Below, one piece after another: positions 44,232-55,280 of a stretch of DNA of 64,000 bases. Position 1 is the first letter of the stretch, and every line of letters begins with the position of its first letter. A model generated the notes under the pieces. It saw only the letters and a program-made list of their open reading frames with translations, was not told where the DNA came from and did not search any database. A program made the translations under genes and the position numbers. This DNA is from Lysinibacillus fusiformis (GTDB taxonomy: Bacteria; Bacillota; Bacilli; Bacillales_A; Planococcaceae). The DNA lies in NCBI RefSeq assembly GCF_007362955.1, contig NZ_CP041696.1:2976001-3040000 (forward strand), given 5' to 3'.

Positions 44232-47000
44232 ATGGTTGAATATAAAGAAACCTTATTAATGCCGAAAACGGATTTCCCAATGCGCGGAAACTTACCGGCC
44301 AATGAACCGAAGATGCAAGACAAATGGAATGGAATGGACATCAATAAACTGCAAATGGAGCGTACTACAGGACGCCCAGAATTTGTGTTGCATGATGGGC
44401 CTCCTTATGCAAACGGTGATATTCATATCGGTCATGCTTTAAACAAAGTGTTAAAAGATATGATTACACGCCATCGTTCTATGACAGGCTACCATGTTAA
44501 CTATATTCCTGGCTGGGATACACATGGTTTACCAATCGAGCAAGCGTTGACAAATAAAGGTGTAAAGCGTAAAGAAATGTCTGTCGCGGATTTCCGTAAA
44601 TTATGTGAAGAATATGCTTATGAACAAATCGACAACCAACGTGCACAATTCCGTCGTTTAGGGGTTCGTGGTGATTGGGAAAATCCGTATATCACATTAA
44701 AGCCAACGTTTGAAGCTCGCCAAATTGAAGTATTCGGAAAAATGGCGGAAAAAGGATATATTTATAAAGGATTAAAACCAGTGTACTGGTCACCTTCGTC
44801 TGAATCAGCACTTGCAGAAGCTGAAATCGAGTATAAGGATGTTAAATCAGCATCTATTTATGTAAGCTTTGCGATAAAAGATGCAAAAGGTGTTGTACCA
44901 GCAGATGCAAAATTCATCATCTGGACAACGACACCTTGGACAATTCCAGCAAACTTAGGGATTTCTTTAAACCCAGAGTTTATCTATGTAGTTGTAGCAG
45001 TAGCAGATAAAAAATTCATCATTGCCAAAGAATTATTGGAAACAATCGCAAAAGAACTTGAGTGGGAAACATTTGAAGTTCTGCAAGAAGTAAAAGGGGA
45101 AGCATTAGATCGCCTTGTCGCACAACATCCATTCTATGATCGAGAATCACTTGTCATGGTTGGTGAGCACGTTACAGCTGAAGCTGGTACTGGTTGTGTT
45201 CATACAGCACCAGGGCACGGGGAAGACGACTACAATATCGGGAAATTATATGATTTGCCAATCCTTAGTCCTGTTGATAACCGTGGATGCTATACAGAAG
45301 AAGCTCCAGGCTTTGAAGGTGTCTTCTATAATGATGCGAACAAAATGGTGACAGCACGATTAGCAGAAGTAGGCGCATTAGAAAAATTAGATTTCTTTAC
45401 ACACTCTTATCCACATGATTGGCGTACGAAAAAACCAGTTATTTATCGTGCGACACCACAATGGTTTGCATCTATTAATGCATTCCGCGATGAGTTACTA
45501 GAAGCTGTTAAATCTACAACATTTACACCATCTTGGGGCGAAACACGTCTTTATAACATGATTCGCGATCGAGGAGATTGGGTTATTTCTCGTCAACGTG
45601 CATGGGGTGTGCCAATTCCTATTTTTTATGCAGAAAATGGTGAGCCAATTATTACACCAGAAACAATTGCACGCATTTCAGCATTGTTCCGTGAGCATGG
45701 TTCAAATATTTGGTTCCAAAAGTCGGCAAAAGAATTACTACCAGAAGGTTTCACGCATCCAGGAAGCCCGAACGGCGAGTTCACAAAAGAAAACGATATT
45801 ATGGATGTATGGTTTGACTCAGGTTCTTCTCACCAAAGTGTGCTAGTAGAACGTGGAATGAAATATCCTGCTGATCTTTATTTAGAAGGTTCTGACCAAC
45901 ATCGTGGTTGGTTTAACTCTTCATTAATTACATCAGTAGCAATTAATGGCTATGCACCCTATAAAGGTTTACTAACACATGGTTTCGTGCTTGATGGTGA
46001 AGGGCGTAAAATGAGTAAATCACTCGGAAATACCATTATTCCGCAAAAGGTAATGGATCAATATGGTGCCGATATTTTACGTTTGTGGGTAGCATCTGTT
46101 GACTACACAGCCGATGTGCGTATTTCAATGGATATGTTAAAGCAAGTTTCTGAAGTATATCGTAAGATTCGTAATACATTCCGTTTCTTACACGGAAATA
46201 TTGCCGATTTCAAACCAGAGACTGACCGCGTAGCATATGCAGATTTACGTGAAATGGACCAATATGTATACATGCGCTTGCAAGACATCTTAAAAACTGT
46301 GCGTGCTGCTTATGTCCGCTATGATTTTGCAGCTGTCTACCATGCAATCAATAACTTTGTTGCTGTGGAGTTATCTTCATTCTATTTAGACATCGCAAAA
46401 GATGTCGTGTACATCGAAGGTCATGACAATCATGATCGCCGTGCAATGCAATCAGTCATTTATGATACATTAATGACCTTAGTAAAAGTAATGACACCGA
46501 TTATTCCGCATACTACAGATGAGGTTTGGTCTTATTTACACGAGCAAGGCTTAGTGGATGAAGTATCTGTTCAATTAACTGATTTCCCAGAAGTTGATGA
46601 GCAAGCAAACTTCGAAAGTCTACGTACAAAATGGGAAACAATTATTGATGTACGCGATGATATTCTGAAAGCATTAGAGGAAGCACGTAATGCTAAAACA
46701 ATTGGTAAATCTCTAGAAGCTAAAGTAACAGTTTATGCAAAAGAAGATGTTTTAGCATTATTGAACGATGCGAATATTGATTTTGCACAGCTATCAATCG
46801 TATCCGACTTTGAAGTAGCACCATTTGAAGCAGCTCCAGCTGAAGCATTGGCGCTTGAACATGCATCCATCGTTGTTGAAAAAGCAACAGGTGAGAAATG
46901 TGAGCGTTGTTGGTCAATTTCGCAAACTGTAGGTACGAACGCAGCACATCCAACAGTTTGTGCGCGCTGTGCAGAAGTAGTTGAAAAGTATTACGTATAA
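44232..47000 (+). CDS. ileS: Isoleucyl-tRNA synthetase
   Basis: A 922-residue class I synthetase. HIGH (65-68, in [11 protein letters not shown]), the editing domain with [12 protein letters not shown] and [21 protein letters not shown] (593-597), and a C-terminal zinc site CERCW...CARC. The length and presence of the Cys cluster are typical of the bacterial IleS of Gram-positives. ATG at 44232 has GAGGAGG upstream. It is controlled by the T-box leader and followed by a terminator. Confidence 0.98.
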   Translation: MVEYKETLLMPKTDFPMRGNLPANEPKMQDKWNGMDINKLQMERTTGRPEFVLHDGPPYANGDIHIGHALNKVLKDMITRHRSMTGYHVNYIPGWDTHGLPIEQALTNKGVKRKEMSVADFRKLCEEYAYEQIDNQRAQFRRLGVRGDWENPYITLKPTFEARQIEVFGKMAEKGYIYKGLKPVYWSPSSESALAEAEIEYKDVKSASIYVSFAIKDAKGVVPADAKFIIWTTTPWTIPANLGISLNPEFIYVVVAVADKKFIIAKELLETIAKELEWETFEVLQEVKGEALDRLVAQHPFYDRESLVMVGEHVTAEAGTGCVHTAPGHGEDDYNIGKLYDLPILSPVDNRGCYTEEAPGFEGVFYNDANKMVTARLAEVGALEKLDFFTHSYPHDWRTKKPVIYRATPQWFASINAFRDELLEAVKSTTFTPSWGETRLYNMIRDRGDWVISRQRAWGVPIPIFYAENGEPIITPETIARISALFREHGSNIWFQKSAKELLPEGFTHPGSPNGEFTKENDIMDVWFDSGSSHQSVLVERGMKYPADLYLEGSDQHRGWFNSSLITSVAINGYAPYKGLLTHGFVLDGEGRKMSKSLGNTIIPQKVMDQYGADILRLWVASVDYTADVRISMDMLKQVSEVYRKIRNTFRFLHGNIADFKPETDRVAYADLREMDQYVYMRLQDILKTVRAAYVRYDFAAVYHAINNFVAVELSSFYLDIAKDVVYIEGHDNHDRRAMQSVIYDTLMTLVKVMTPIIPHTTDEVWSYLHEQGLVDEVSVQLTDFPEVDEQANFESLRTKWETIIDVRDDILKALEEARNAKTIGKSLEAKVTVYAKEDVLALLNDANIDFAQLSIVSDFEVAPFEAAPAEALALEHASIVVEKATGEKCERCWSISQTVGTNAAHPTVCARCAEVVEKYYV

Positions 47001-47077
47001 ATAAATTAGAATCATAAAGTCATTCATAAGTGAACAGTCTCTTGAAAAGGTGGAATGCTTTACTTGTGGAAAGGTAG

Positions 47078-47119
47078 AAATGAGCAGCCCGATATTACTA
47101 TCGGCTGCTCATTTTTTTT
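47078..47119 (+). terminator. Terminator of ileS
   Basis: Arms from about 47079 and to 47114 pair over about 14 bases with one bulged C and a 4-base loop, then eight T residues. Confidence 0.92.
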
Positions 47120-47247
47120 GTGGATGAACAATCAGTGTAATAATTTGCTTCTTTCACTCAAGGTGTGATTTCTCGAGCGAAAGAAGTGGTTTATTTTTGT
47201 TAGAGGAACGGAACTATGACGCGAATAATGTCGGGGACAAATGTTTT

Positions 47248-48480
47248 TTATTTAAACAAAATTTCCTTTGTATTGCGGTAGTCGGTTGGTGAAAGTCCAA
47301 CGTATTTTTTAAAAGTAAGGCTATAATAATTAGGTGTATTAAAACCAGAGCTTGCAGAAATCTTTTCAACGGTATAATCGTATTTTCGCAAAAATGGAAG
47401 TGTTTTTATAATACGTGTAAAGGCAACGTAATCCACAAAATTGCGACCTGTTTCTTTTTTAAACAATCTGCTAAAATGAGTGGAACTAAAGTTAATGTAT
47501 TTAGCAACAACACTTATGGTGATTTGTTCATCATAATGCTCCTCTATATATTGAATAGCTTTTTGAAGCTGTTCATGCTTCGTTAAATCCTCATAAAATC
47601 TGATATGAATATCATCAACGGGTGGTTTTCTTCGTGCTTTTCTTGCTTGACTATAGGATTCCTTTACTTGTAGCGATTGCCGAAAAACCCCGCCAACCCC
47701 TATAAATAGATGAATAGAATAGTCTTTTTTCAAAACTTCTATAACCTCATGCAAACAAACTACACCCTCAGACCAATGCTTAAAGGACGTATAGTCATTG
47801 GGAATACGCATCAATAGTAATAGGTAACGTTCAAAGTTTAAAAAAGACAGAGGCGCTTTATCAGCAAAGTATTGACGAAACACATTCGTAATCACACTAC
47901 TTGCATCATATGGTACAGGGCGATTCTGATTAACATCAATATAGCCTTGAATCAAAAAAACGAGATTTGGAATACAGCTCGTTGATAAAAAAGAGGAAGC
48001 TTGTATAATCTCTTCTTCATTTTCGATTTCACCACGAATAAGTCGCCTCAAAAAAGCTTCTCGAAATGGAGACGCATGGTCTTGTGAAATTTGCTGTGAC
48101 AGCTCAAGCATGGTGAGTGTATGTGCCTGCTTTTCTTTAGATGAAGTATAAAGCTTTTTTACGATCCGTAAAAATTTTTGCTTCTGCAAAGGTTTTATGA
48201 GAAGCGCTTGTAAGTTTAATTCTATGGCGATGCCGGTTGAATAGGTTAAGTGTTCTGCAACAATTGGGACAATAATACTGTTAGGATAATTTCTCCTTAA
48301 ACGATTTACCTTTACCCAATCAAATAAATGGTTAATTTCATGGACGAAAATAGCCACTTCGTTAGTAGCTGGTTCTTCGCAAACAACAAACGTATTCGGG
48401 AGAAATTCCTCAAGCCAACCCATCATGTGCTGTTTTTCAACTGAATTCTCAACGTACCATACAACGTTTAAAATGATCAA
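47248..48480 (-). CDS. AraC-family regulator with degenerate receiver domain
   Basis: A 410-residue protein built like YesN-type response regulators: N-terminal receiver-like domain (1-110), central GGDEF-like linker region (about 130-290), and a C-terminal pair of AraC helix-turn-helix motifs (315-405: ITISVVAKYINFSSTHFSRLFKKETG and KISASSGFNTPNYYSLTFKKYVG). In the receiver the usual phospho-accepting Asp segment reads EVAIFVHEINHLF without the Asp, although the switch Lys-Pro is kept (LLIKPLQ). The likely target is the divergent symporter operon. TTG at 48480 is only 3 bases from its GGAAGGGG site, so the exact start is unsure. Confidence 0.8.
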   Translation of the reverse strand: MIILNVVWYVENSVEKQHMMGWLEEFLPNTFVVCEEPATNEVAIFVHEINHLFDWVKVNRLRRNYPNSIIVPIVAEHLTYSTGIAIELNLQALLIKPLQKQKFLRIVKKLYTSSKEKQAHTLTMLELSQQISQDHASPFREAFLRRLIRGEIENEEEIIQASSFLSTSCIPNLVFLIQGYIDVNQNRPVPYDASSVITNVFRQYFADKAPLSFLNFERYLLLLMRIPNDYTSFKHWSEGVVCLHEVIEVLKKDYSIHLFIGVGGVFRQSLQVKESYSQARKARRKPPVDDIHIRFYEDLTKHEQLQKAIQYIEEHYDEQITISVVAKYINFSSTHFSRLFKKETGRNFVDYVAFTRIIKTLPFLRKYDYTVEKISASSGFNTPNYYSLTFKKYVGLSPTDYRNTKEILFK

Positions 48481-48568
48481 CAGCCCCTTCCTAATTGCAA
48501 AAATAAAAAAGAATATTAAAAATATTCTAACTTAATATAGCACTTTTTTGTACTAATACAGCAATATT

Positions 48569-48597
48569 TTGTAACTATATTATTTTTAAAATAGAAT
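48569..48597 (+). promoter_or_regulatory. Promoter of the DUF485-symporter operon
   Basis: TTGTAA (48569-48574), 17 bases, TAGAAT (48592-48597), about 70 bases before the first gene. The short direct repeat TAGAATAGAATAG across the -10 could be part of a regulator site. Confidence 0.6.
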
Positions 48598-48667
48598 AGA
48601 ATAGTTGTAGTGAATAATAATTTGAAATTTCAGATAATTATCCACATACAAAAAGGGGGTTAGAAAT

Positions 48668-48997
48668 ATGGCAGGGAGTCATGATTACGACTATGTTGAA
48701 GCTGGAACGGTCGATGTAAAAGATTTACCACCATTAGATCCGACAACAAATAAAATTATGAAAGATGAGTTTACTACTGGTTTTGGTTTAACCGTACTTT
48801 ATTTCATTTTTATTTTTAGTATTCCGGTTATGAACTGGTTTGCTCCTGCGTTCGCTTTTAAGAAAATTTGGGGTGGTATGACAGTCACTTGGTTTGTAAC
48901 AACAGTTGTTATGATGGCAATGGCTTTCGTAATTGCATTCGTGCATACGACATTGTATGAAAAGCGTTTAAAGAAGTACGAAATGACAAATAAGTAG
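48668..48997 (+). CDS. DUF485 small membrane protein
   Basis: A 109-residue protein with two membrane helices (about 42-62 and 76-98), of the DUF485 family that is nearly always encoded just before an acetate-type sodium:solute symporter (YjcH-ActP in E. coli, YwcB-YwcA in B. subtilis). A strong AAAGGGGG site precedes ATG. Its role is unknown, possibly a symporter subunit. Confidence 0.9.
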   Translation: MAGSHDYDYVEAGTVDVKDLPPLDPTTNKIMKDEFTTGFGLTVLYFIFIFSIPVMNWFAPAFAFKKIWGGMTVTWFVTTVVMMAMAFVIAFVHTTLYEKRLKKYEMTNK

Positions 48998-49020
48998 TTT
49001 GACCAAAGGGGGTATGTTGA

Positions 49021-50589
49021 ATGATTGAAGCTTTAGTAGAACCGAAAATGATGTTAACAATTGCGCTAATGGGGACAATTGTGTACATTACTTATTTAAC
49101 AAAAAGAAATACAACTGCGTCTGATTTCTTCGTTGGGGGACGGAGCTTCGGATGGTTTACGAATGGTTCAGCAATTGGGGGAGATTATTTAAGCGCAGCT
49201 ACATTCCTTGGGATTGCTGGTTTAACTTTTCAACTAGGATATGATGGTGCATATTATGCATTTTGTTTCTCTATTGGTTTAACACTTTTAGCTATTTTTG
49301 TTGCGGGTCCATTAAGACGTTTTGGGGCATTTACTGTAGCAGACTTTTTAGCGTATCGTTTTCATAGTAAAAGAGCACGGCTAGCGGCAGTTTTAGTAGT
49401 ATTAGCCATTTCAGGATTCTATGCAGCACCCCAGCTTTTAGGGGCAGCACAAATATTAAGTATGTTCTTTGGAACTTCCTATGAATTTGGTATTATTTTT
49501 ACATGTATTGTTATGATTTTCTATGTAGGGATAGGTGGTATGAAAGGAACAACTATTAACCAAGCGTTAGAGCTCTGGATTCGTCTGGGTGCATTTATAG
49601 TAATGTTAATCGCTGCGATGTATGGTGGTTTACATTACGATAAAATTTTAACGGCCATTCATTCTTTCAGTGGTCCTATTACGGGGACGTCACCATATGC
49701 TCTGGATGGAAGTGATATTAATTTTGACGGCGCTGCATGGACAGGGACAGGCTTTTATTTCCCTACTTTCTGGCAAACAATTAGTATGACAATAGGTTTA
49801 GCGTTAGGTACTATAGGTCTTCCACATATTTTATTGCGCTTCTATACAAACCCTAGTGCGAAGGCGGCTCGTAAATCGGCATTAATGGCAATTGGTATTG
49901 CAAGTGCGTTCTTCTTACTAGCGGTATACTTAGGTGTTGTAGGTCGAGCAATCTTCATTTCTGGTTCGGCAAGTGAAGAGGTAATGCGTGATTTAGTGCT
50001 TGGTGGGAATAATATGGTTATCCCAACGACTGCGCTTGCACTTGGAGGAGATTGGTTACTTGGTCTTGTAATTGCGGGGGCGTTCGCGGCCATTTTCTCG
50101 AATTTATCGGGGTTATTTATCACAAGTTCGGGTGCATTGGCGCACGATTTATATGCAACTTTTATGAAGAAAGATATTACACAAAAACAACGAGTGATTG
50201 CAGGGAAGGTAGCCATTGTGATTTTAGGAGTTCTATACGGAGCCCTTGGTTTACTGGTGAAAGATGCATCGATAGGTCATTTAGTAGCTTTAGCGTTTAC
50301 GGTTGCTGCGAGTACATTTACACCAATCTTTATTTTAGGTATTTGGTGGAGAGGTATGACGGAAAAAGGAGCAATAGCAGGATTAATAATCGGTCTAGGT
50401 GTATCGATGTGGATGATCTTCCTACCTGGAACACTACCAAGCTTTTTACAATTTAAAATCCCTGGTATTGTGACAGTACCAGTTGGTTTCCTATCAGTTA
50501 TTATTGTGTCCTTATTAGATAGAAAAGTGCCAGCTGATGTAAATGATTTCATGAAACGTGTACACTCTAAAGAATCTGAAACGGTATAA
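49021..50589 (+). CDS. Cation:acetate-type symporter (SSS family)
   Basis: A 522-residue sodium:solute symporter with about 13 membrane helices. The SSS signature is visible as FFVGGRSFGWFTNGSAIGGDYLSAATFLGIAG (33-64), GIGGMKGTTINQ, and LGTIGLPHILLRFY. The nearest known relatives are ActP/MctC monocarboxylate permeases, so acetate, propionate or pyruvate are likely substrates. It is co-transcribed with the DUF485 gene and probably regulated by the divergent AraC-type protein. Confidence 0.9.
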   Translation: MIEALVEPKMMLTIALMGTIVYITYLTKRNTTASDFFVGGRSFGWFTNGSAIGGDYLSAATFLGIAGLTFQLGYDGAYYAFCFSIGLTLLAIFVAGPLRRFGAFTVADFLAYRFHSKRARLAAVLVVLAISGFYAAPQLLGAAQILSMFFGTSYEFGIIFTCIVMIFYVGIGGMKGTTINQALELWIRLGAFIVMLIAAMYGGLHYDKILTAIHSFSGPITGTSPYALDGSDINFDGAAWTGTGFYFPTFWQTISMTIGLALGTIGLPHILLRFYTNPSAKAARKSALMAIGIASAFFLLAVYLGVVGRAIFISGSASEEVMRDLVLGGNNMVIPTTALALGGDWLLGLVIAGAFAAIFSNLSGLFITSSGALAHDLYATFMKKDITQKQRVIAGKVAIVILGVLYGALGLLVKDASIGHLVALAFTVAASTFTPIFILGIWWRGMTEKGAIAGLIIGLGVSMWMIFLPGTLPSFLQFKIPGIVTVPVGFLSVIIVSLLDRKVPADVNDFMKRVHSKESETV

Positions 50590-50598
50590 GAGATTTGT

Positions 50599-50641
50599 AA
50601 GCTATTTCTATCGCTTGTTAAGGATAGAGATAGCTTTTTAT
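50599..50641 (+). terminator. Terminator of the symporter operon
   Basis: A 14-bp stem with one mismatch (50599-50612 with 50623-50636), 10-base loop, TTTTTA tail. Confidence 0.85.
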
Positions 50642-50663
50642 TTATTATAGTAGTATTATTTCA

Positions 50664-50672
50664 TGCTATAAT
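50664..50672 (+). promoter_or_regulatory. Extended -10 promoter of the FIST-MCP pair
   Basis: TGCTATAAT, a perfect extended -10, lies 33 bases before the FIST gene. The -35 region is AT-rich without a good hexamer. Confidence 0.6.
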
Positions 50673-50705
50673 ATTTACAAATTATGCTAGGAGGAGACAT
50701 GTCCA

Positions 50706-51836
50706 ATGTCAGATATACTTTCAGCTTTATCTACAACAGGAAATACTGCACAGGCATTTAGAGAAGTCAGTGCAAAATTACATAATGAACCTTCACTCGT
50801 TTTGTTTTTTACGAGCACCATCCATTCTTTTGAACAATTAACAGCCCATTTCAACGACAAGTATCCGAATAGTGAGGTGGTAGGTGTAACAACGACTGGT
50901 GAAATTGGTCCACAAGGATTTTCTGAGCAAAGCTTAAGCGCACAAAGTTACGGCAAGGACTTTGGCAAGGTACAAGCTGTACTGATGAACAATATTGAAA
51001 AATATCCAATTTTTGATCGTAATAATGTGTTGCAAAGTGCAAAAAAAATAGGCATTCATCTAGAGAGTCCACATATTTACAAGGAAGGTCTGGCTTTTAT
51101 TTTCCCAACAGGCTTAGTTGCAGGAGAAGAAAAAATGCTATCTATTGTGAATTCTATTTTTCATCACGACGGTTTTCCGATTTTTGGTGGCACAGCCGGA
51201 GACGATGAAAAATTTGAAAAAACAATCGTAAGCTTGAACGGTCAACAAACTGATAAAGGAGGAGTCGTTGTTTTTATCAAACCATACCTTGATTTCTATA
51301 TCCAAAAAGAGAATATTTTTAAAAGTACAGGTATCGAATTGAAAATTACAAAGGCTGATCCAGAAAAACGTATTGTCTATGAAATTAATAATGAGACAGC
51401 GGTACGCGCTTATGCAAGAGCATTGGGTGTGAGTGAACAACAATTGACTAATTATTTTATGAAAAATCCACTTGGACGTTACTTTAATGAAGAATTATTA
51501 ATTGCTTCTCCATTCCGAGTTGAAGCCAATGGAGCTATTGCATTTTATTGTCAAGTGTATCAAGATGCTGTGGTGGAACTGTTAGAACCTAGGGATCCAG
51601 TTGAAACATTACAATCGACATTAGCTACATTTACTGGGAAATTTAATCGACTAGAAGGTGTTCTAGCATGTAATTGTATTTTGCGAAAATTACAGTTTCA
51701 AGAGGAACGGTTATTTCCAGCACTTAATAGTGAATTAAGTCAACTACCTAACTTAGCGGGGTTTTGTAGCTACGGTGAACAGTTAAATAAATCATTAATC
51801 AACCAAACCTTATTATTAATAGGTTTCGGAAAATGA
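50706..51836 (+). CDS. FIST-domain sensory protein
   Basis: A 376-residue soluble protein with a FIST N domain (about 25-210: [47 protein letters not shown]) and a FIST C domain (about 225-360: [44 protein letters not shown]). FIST is a predicted small-ligand sensor, often linked to chemotaxis or signalling genes; its ligands are unproven, amino acids being suggested. No membrane segment is present. The methyl-accepting protein gene follows after 16 bases. Confidence 0.88.
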   Translation: MSDILSALSTTGNTAQAFREVSAKLHNEPSLVLFFTSTIHSFEQLTAHFNDKYPNSEVVGVTTTGEIGPQGFSEQSLSAQSYGKDFGKVQAVLMNNIEKYPIFDRNNVLQSAKKIGIHLESPHIYKEGLAFIFPTGLVAGEEKMLSIVNSIFHHDGFPIFGGTAGDDEKFEKTIVSLNGQQTDKGGVVVFIKPYLDFYIQKENIFKSTGIELKITKADPEKRIVYEINNETAVRAYARALGVSEQQLTNYFMKNPLGRYFNEELLIASPFRVEANGAIAFYCQVYQDAVVELLEPRDPVETLQSTLATFTGKFNRLEGVLACNCILRKLQFQEERLFPALNSELSQLPNLAGFCSYGEQLNKSLINQTLLLIGFGK

Positions 51837-51852
51837 TGACAGGAGAAAAAAG

Positions 51853-52845
51853 ATGTTAAAACAACTTTTCATACGTCCAAAAGACGAACGCCATGAAGAA
51901 GCGCTTAAACTAGAAATTAATGGATTAACAAAGGAAGAGCGTGATATGATTTTAAACGGTATGTTTGATTTAATTGGATTACTGAGTACAGCAAACGAAA
52001 AAAATGCAAAAGCTGATAGTTTATTTATCGAACAGATAACAGGCATTAAGAAATCACTTGCAATACAACAGCAAGCCTTAAATGATTCCCATAGAGGTGC
52101 TGAGCGAATGGTCCGCGAGACAGAGCATGTCCATGAAATCACAAAAGGTGTAGAGGGTCAGGGCATGGAGAACATCCGTTTAGTAGCAGAGGGCAATAAC
52201 AATATGACTAAGCTTTTTGGACAAATGGAAAAAGTAATGGACGTATTCAATCGTTTAGAACAGTCAATGAAAGATGTTCAAATCGTAACAAATAATATTA
52301 TGGCGTTCACAAAAATGATTAGTGATATCGCTGATCAAACGAACCTCCTTGCACTAAATGCTTCGATTGAAGCTGCACGTGCGGGCGAACATGGTAAAGG
52401 CTTTGCGGTTGTGGCTCAAGAGGTGCGTAAATTGGCTGAACAAAGTAAAGATGCATTGCTGCACATTCGTACAAAGGTGACTGATATCGTAGGTCGAATG
52501 GAGCTACTATCTACAACGATGCTGCATGAAGCACAAGTTGTTAGTGAAACACAGAATATGGCGAGTTATACAATGGCCTTTTTTGAAAAAATCGAGCAAT
52601 CAGAACAATTGTTATTTACCAATATGTCTGCCATTCAACAGGCAACGAATCAAACGATGTCAGAAGTGACTGCTTTCCAACTACAACTTATGGAAATTGT
52701 GGAGGCGACACAGACCTCCATTAAAGAAATTAATGAACTATATGCCTTCTCGCAGGATAAGTTTTACAATGCGAATAATATTACCTCCTATATTTCACAG
52801 TTATATAATTTAGCACAAGCAGTGCGTCAACAAAGGTTGTCTTGA
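51853..52845 (+). CDS. Soluble methyl-accepting chemotaxis protein
   Basis: A 330-residue all-helical protein without membrane segments or a periplasmic sensor. The CheA/CheW-binding hairpin tip is intact at about 157-198 ([42 protein letters not shown], here split by families as [19 protein letters not shown] and [16 protein letters not shown]). The N-terminal 100 residues are a charged helical region of unknown type. With the FIST protein encoded just upstream it may form a two-protein cytosolic receptor. A ribosome-binding site AGGAG is close by. Confidence 0.87.
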   Translation: MLKQLFIRPKDERHEEALKLEINGLTKEERDMILNGMFDLIGLLSTANEKNAKADSLFIEQITGIKKSLAIQQQALNDSHRGAERMVRETEHVHEITKGVEGQGMENIRLVAEGNNNMTKLFGQMEKVMDVFNRLEQSMKDVQIVTNNIMAFTKMISDIADQTNLLALNASIEAARAGEHGKGFAVVAQEVRKLAEQSKDALLHIRTKVTDIVGRMELLSTTMLHEAQVVSETQNMASYTMAFFEKIEQSEQLLFTNMSAIQQATNQTMSEVTAFQLQLMEIVEATQTSIKEINELYAFSQDKFYNANNITSYISQLYNLAQAVRQQRLS

Positions 52846-52963
52846 AACGGGACTCTACAAACCAAAGCGATACTTGTGACTACCTGAGCGATCCTGTCCT
52901 TGACCCTATTAGTTTTTCAGCAATATTTTCATGATATATTAGTTATTCCTCTATATGCTCTTA

Positions 52964-52972
52964 TGGTAGAAT
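52964..52972 (+). promoter_or_regulatory. Extended -10 promoter of lspA-rluD
   Basis: TGGTAGAAT fits an extended -10, 33 bases before lspA. No good -35. Confidence 0.45.
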
Positions 52973-53004
52973 AGGTAAGATGTTGAGCGAACGGAGGAAT
53001 GGCT

Positions 53005-53484
53005 GTGTATAAATATTATGGATTGGCCGCTTTTGTGATTCTTTTAGATCAATGGACAAAATGGCTAATTGTGAAAAATATGGAGTATGGTGAGCGTATT
53101 TCTGTGTGGGACCCATGGTTTGGTATTTTGTCTCATCGAAATAGAGGGGCAGCATGGGGGATGTTAGAAGGGCAAATGTGGTTGTTTACAATTGTGACAG
53201 TAGGCGTTATTTGTGCCATCATTTACTTTTATCATAAAGAAGCGAAGGGAAAACCGATTTTTCAAGTGGGCTTAATGCTATTATTGGGCGGAGCTATAGG
53301 CAATTTTATCGACCGTTTATTTAGAGGAGAAGTGGTCGATTTTGTTGATGTGTTAATTCCAGTGATTAATTATGATTTCCCTATCTTTAATATTGCAGAT
53401 GCGGCATTATCAATTGCGGTAGTCGTCCTAATGATTGGTTTAATCATCGAAGATAAAAAAGAAAAGAAACAGGTGAAACAATGA
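53005..53484 (+). CDS. lspA: Lipoprotein signal peptidase LspA
   Basis: A 159-residue aspartic signal peptidase with four membrane helices that removes the signal peptide from prolipoproteins. The two catalytic Asp are in GNFIDRLFRGEVVDFVD and FNIADAALS. GTG at 53005 is preferred: it is 7 bases from GGAGG (52993-52997) and the result MYKYYGLAAFVILLDQWTKW lines up with other LspA starts; ATG at 52999 is only one base from the site. B. subtilis ylyA, between ileS and lspA, is not found; a 5.8-kb accessory block is there instead. Confidence 0.94.
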   Translation: MYKYYGLAAFVILLDQWTKWLIVKNMEYGERISVWDPWFGILSHRNRGAAWGMLEGQMWLFTIVTVGVICAIIYFYHKEAKGKPIFQVGLMLLLGGAIGNFIDRLFRGEVVDFVDVLIPVINYDFPIFNIADAALSIAVVVLMIGLIIEDKKEKKQVKQ

Positions 53485-54392
53485 CGCAAGTAACATATAC
53501 AATTGAAGAACAGCAACAGGGAGAACGCATTGATAAGGCGATTTCAACTATGCAAACAGAATGGTCACGTACACAAATTGGCAATTGGGTTTCAGAAGGT
53601 ATTGTCAAAGTGAATGGTGAGACAGTAAAAGCGAAGTATAAGGTAAAAACAGGCGATGTTGTAGAAATTACAGTGCCAGAGGCAGAGCCTTTAGATGTTA
53701 TAGCTGAAAGCTTAGACCTTGATATTGTCTATGAGGATGCGGATGTACTCGTTGTCAACAAGCCAAAGGGGATGGTAGTTCATCCAGCGCCAGGTCATTT
53801 GACAGGGACACTCGTAAACGGTTTGATGTCTCATTGCAAAGATTTATCCGGCATTAATGGTGTAATGCGTCCAGGCATAGTGCACCGAATTGATAAGGAC
53901 ACATCGGGCTTACTGATGGTTGCAAAAAATGACACGGCTCATACATCGTTAGTCGATCAGCTCGTGAAAAAAACAGTAACTCGTAAATATACAGCCCTTG
54001 TACATGGGCATATCCCTCATGATAAAGGAACGATTGATGCGCCAATCGGACGTGACCAAAAAGACAGACAGAAACAAGCAGTTGTTGATAATGGCAAGCA
54101 TGCAGTGACTCATTTCCAAGTAACTGAACGCTTTGGCGATTACACGCTTGTAGAATGTCGCTTAGAAACGGGCCGAACACATCAAATTCGTGTGCATATG
54201 AAATATATAGGATATCCCCTTGTAGGCGATCCAAAATATGGACCGAAAAAGACTATTGATTTTGGTGGACAAGTATTGCATGCGGGTATACTAGGGTTTG
54301 ACCATCCTACGTCGGGTGAGTATATGGAGTTTGAAGCACCACTTCCTGCTGATTATGTGCAATTATTAGATGAATTAAGAAATAACCATTGA
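53481..54392 (+). CDS. rluD: RluD-family 23S rRNA pseudouridine synthase
   Basis: A 303-residue pseudouridine synthase (YlyB) with an N-terminal S4 domain (GERIDKAISTMQTEWSRTQIGNWV) and the catalytic Asp in GIVHRIDKDTSGLLMVAKN (about 132-150), then RKYTALVHGH and ETGRTHQIRVH. It overlaps the lspA stop (ATGA). Its own stop codon is covered by the -35 of the pyr promoter. Confidence 0.94.
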   Translation: MTQVTYTIEEQQQGERIDKAISTMQTEWSRTQIGNWVSEGIVKVNGETVKAKYKVKTGDVVEITVPEAEPLDVIAESLDLDIVYEDADVLVVNKPKGMVVHPAPGHLTGTLVNGLMSHCKDLSGINGVMRPGIVHRIDKDTSGLLMVAKNDTAHTSLVDQLVKKTVTRKYTALVHGHIPHDKGTIDAPIGRDQKDRQKQAVVDNGKHAVTHFQVTERFGDYTLVECRLETGRTHQIRVHMKYIGYPLVGDPKYGPKKTIDFGGQVLHAGILGFDHPTSGEYMEFEAPLPADYVQLLDELRNNH

Positions 54393-54418
54393 CGGATATT
54401 TCAAGAAGGTCTATACTA
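54390..54418 (+). promoter_or_regulatory. Promoter of the pyr operon
   Basis: TTGACG (54390-54395), 17 bases, TATACT (54413-54418). It starts in the stop codon of rluD and lies upstream of the first PyrR-binding site. Confidence 0.88.
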
Positions 54419-54439
54419 ACGAAAGTGAATGAACAACTT

Positions 54440-54590
54440 AACTAAATATTCACCTTTAATGACAGTCCAGAGAGGCTGAGAAGGTACATGTGATAGTGTT
54501 GAGAAAATTTGTGCTGCAAATTTTTCGACATGCTATTTGAACACGTATATAACCCTCTCAGGCTATTCGCCTCGAGAGGTTTTTTTATGC
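54440..54590 (+). promoter_or_regulatory. PyrR attenuator upstream of pyrR
   Basis: The PyrR-binding loop CAGTCCAGAGAGGCT (54463-54477) with GAGAAGG after it is the known anti-antiterminator motif. A terminator stem (about 54554-54562 with 54570-54579) plus seven T follows. With UMP bound, PyrR holds the anti-antiterminator and lets the terminator form, shutting off the operon. Confidence 0.92.
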
Positions 54591-54684
54591 CTTGCAACGG
54601 ATGCGAAACCCCGAATTGCTCAGTTATGATCAGTAGGACTAAAGAGAATTTCTAATGATGTAAGTTTCGCTAGTGAACACATGA

Positions 54685-55260
<576 letters not shown>

Positions 55261-55280
55261 TTATAAAGTGAGGAAACCCT

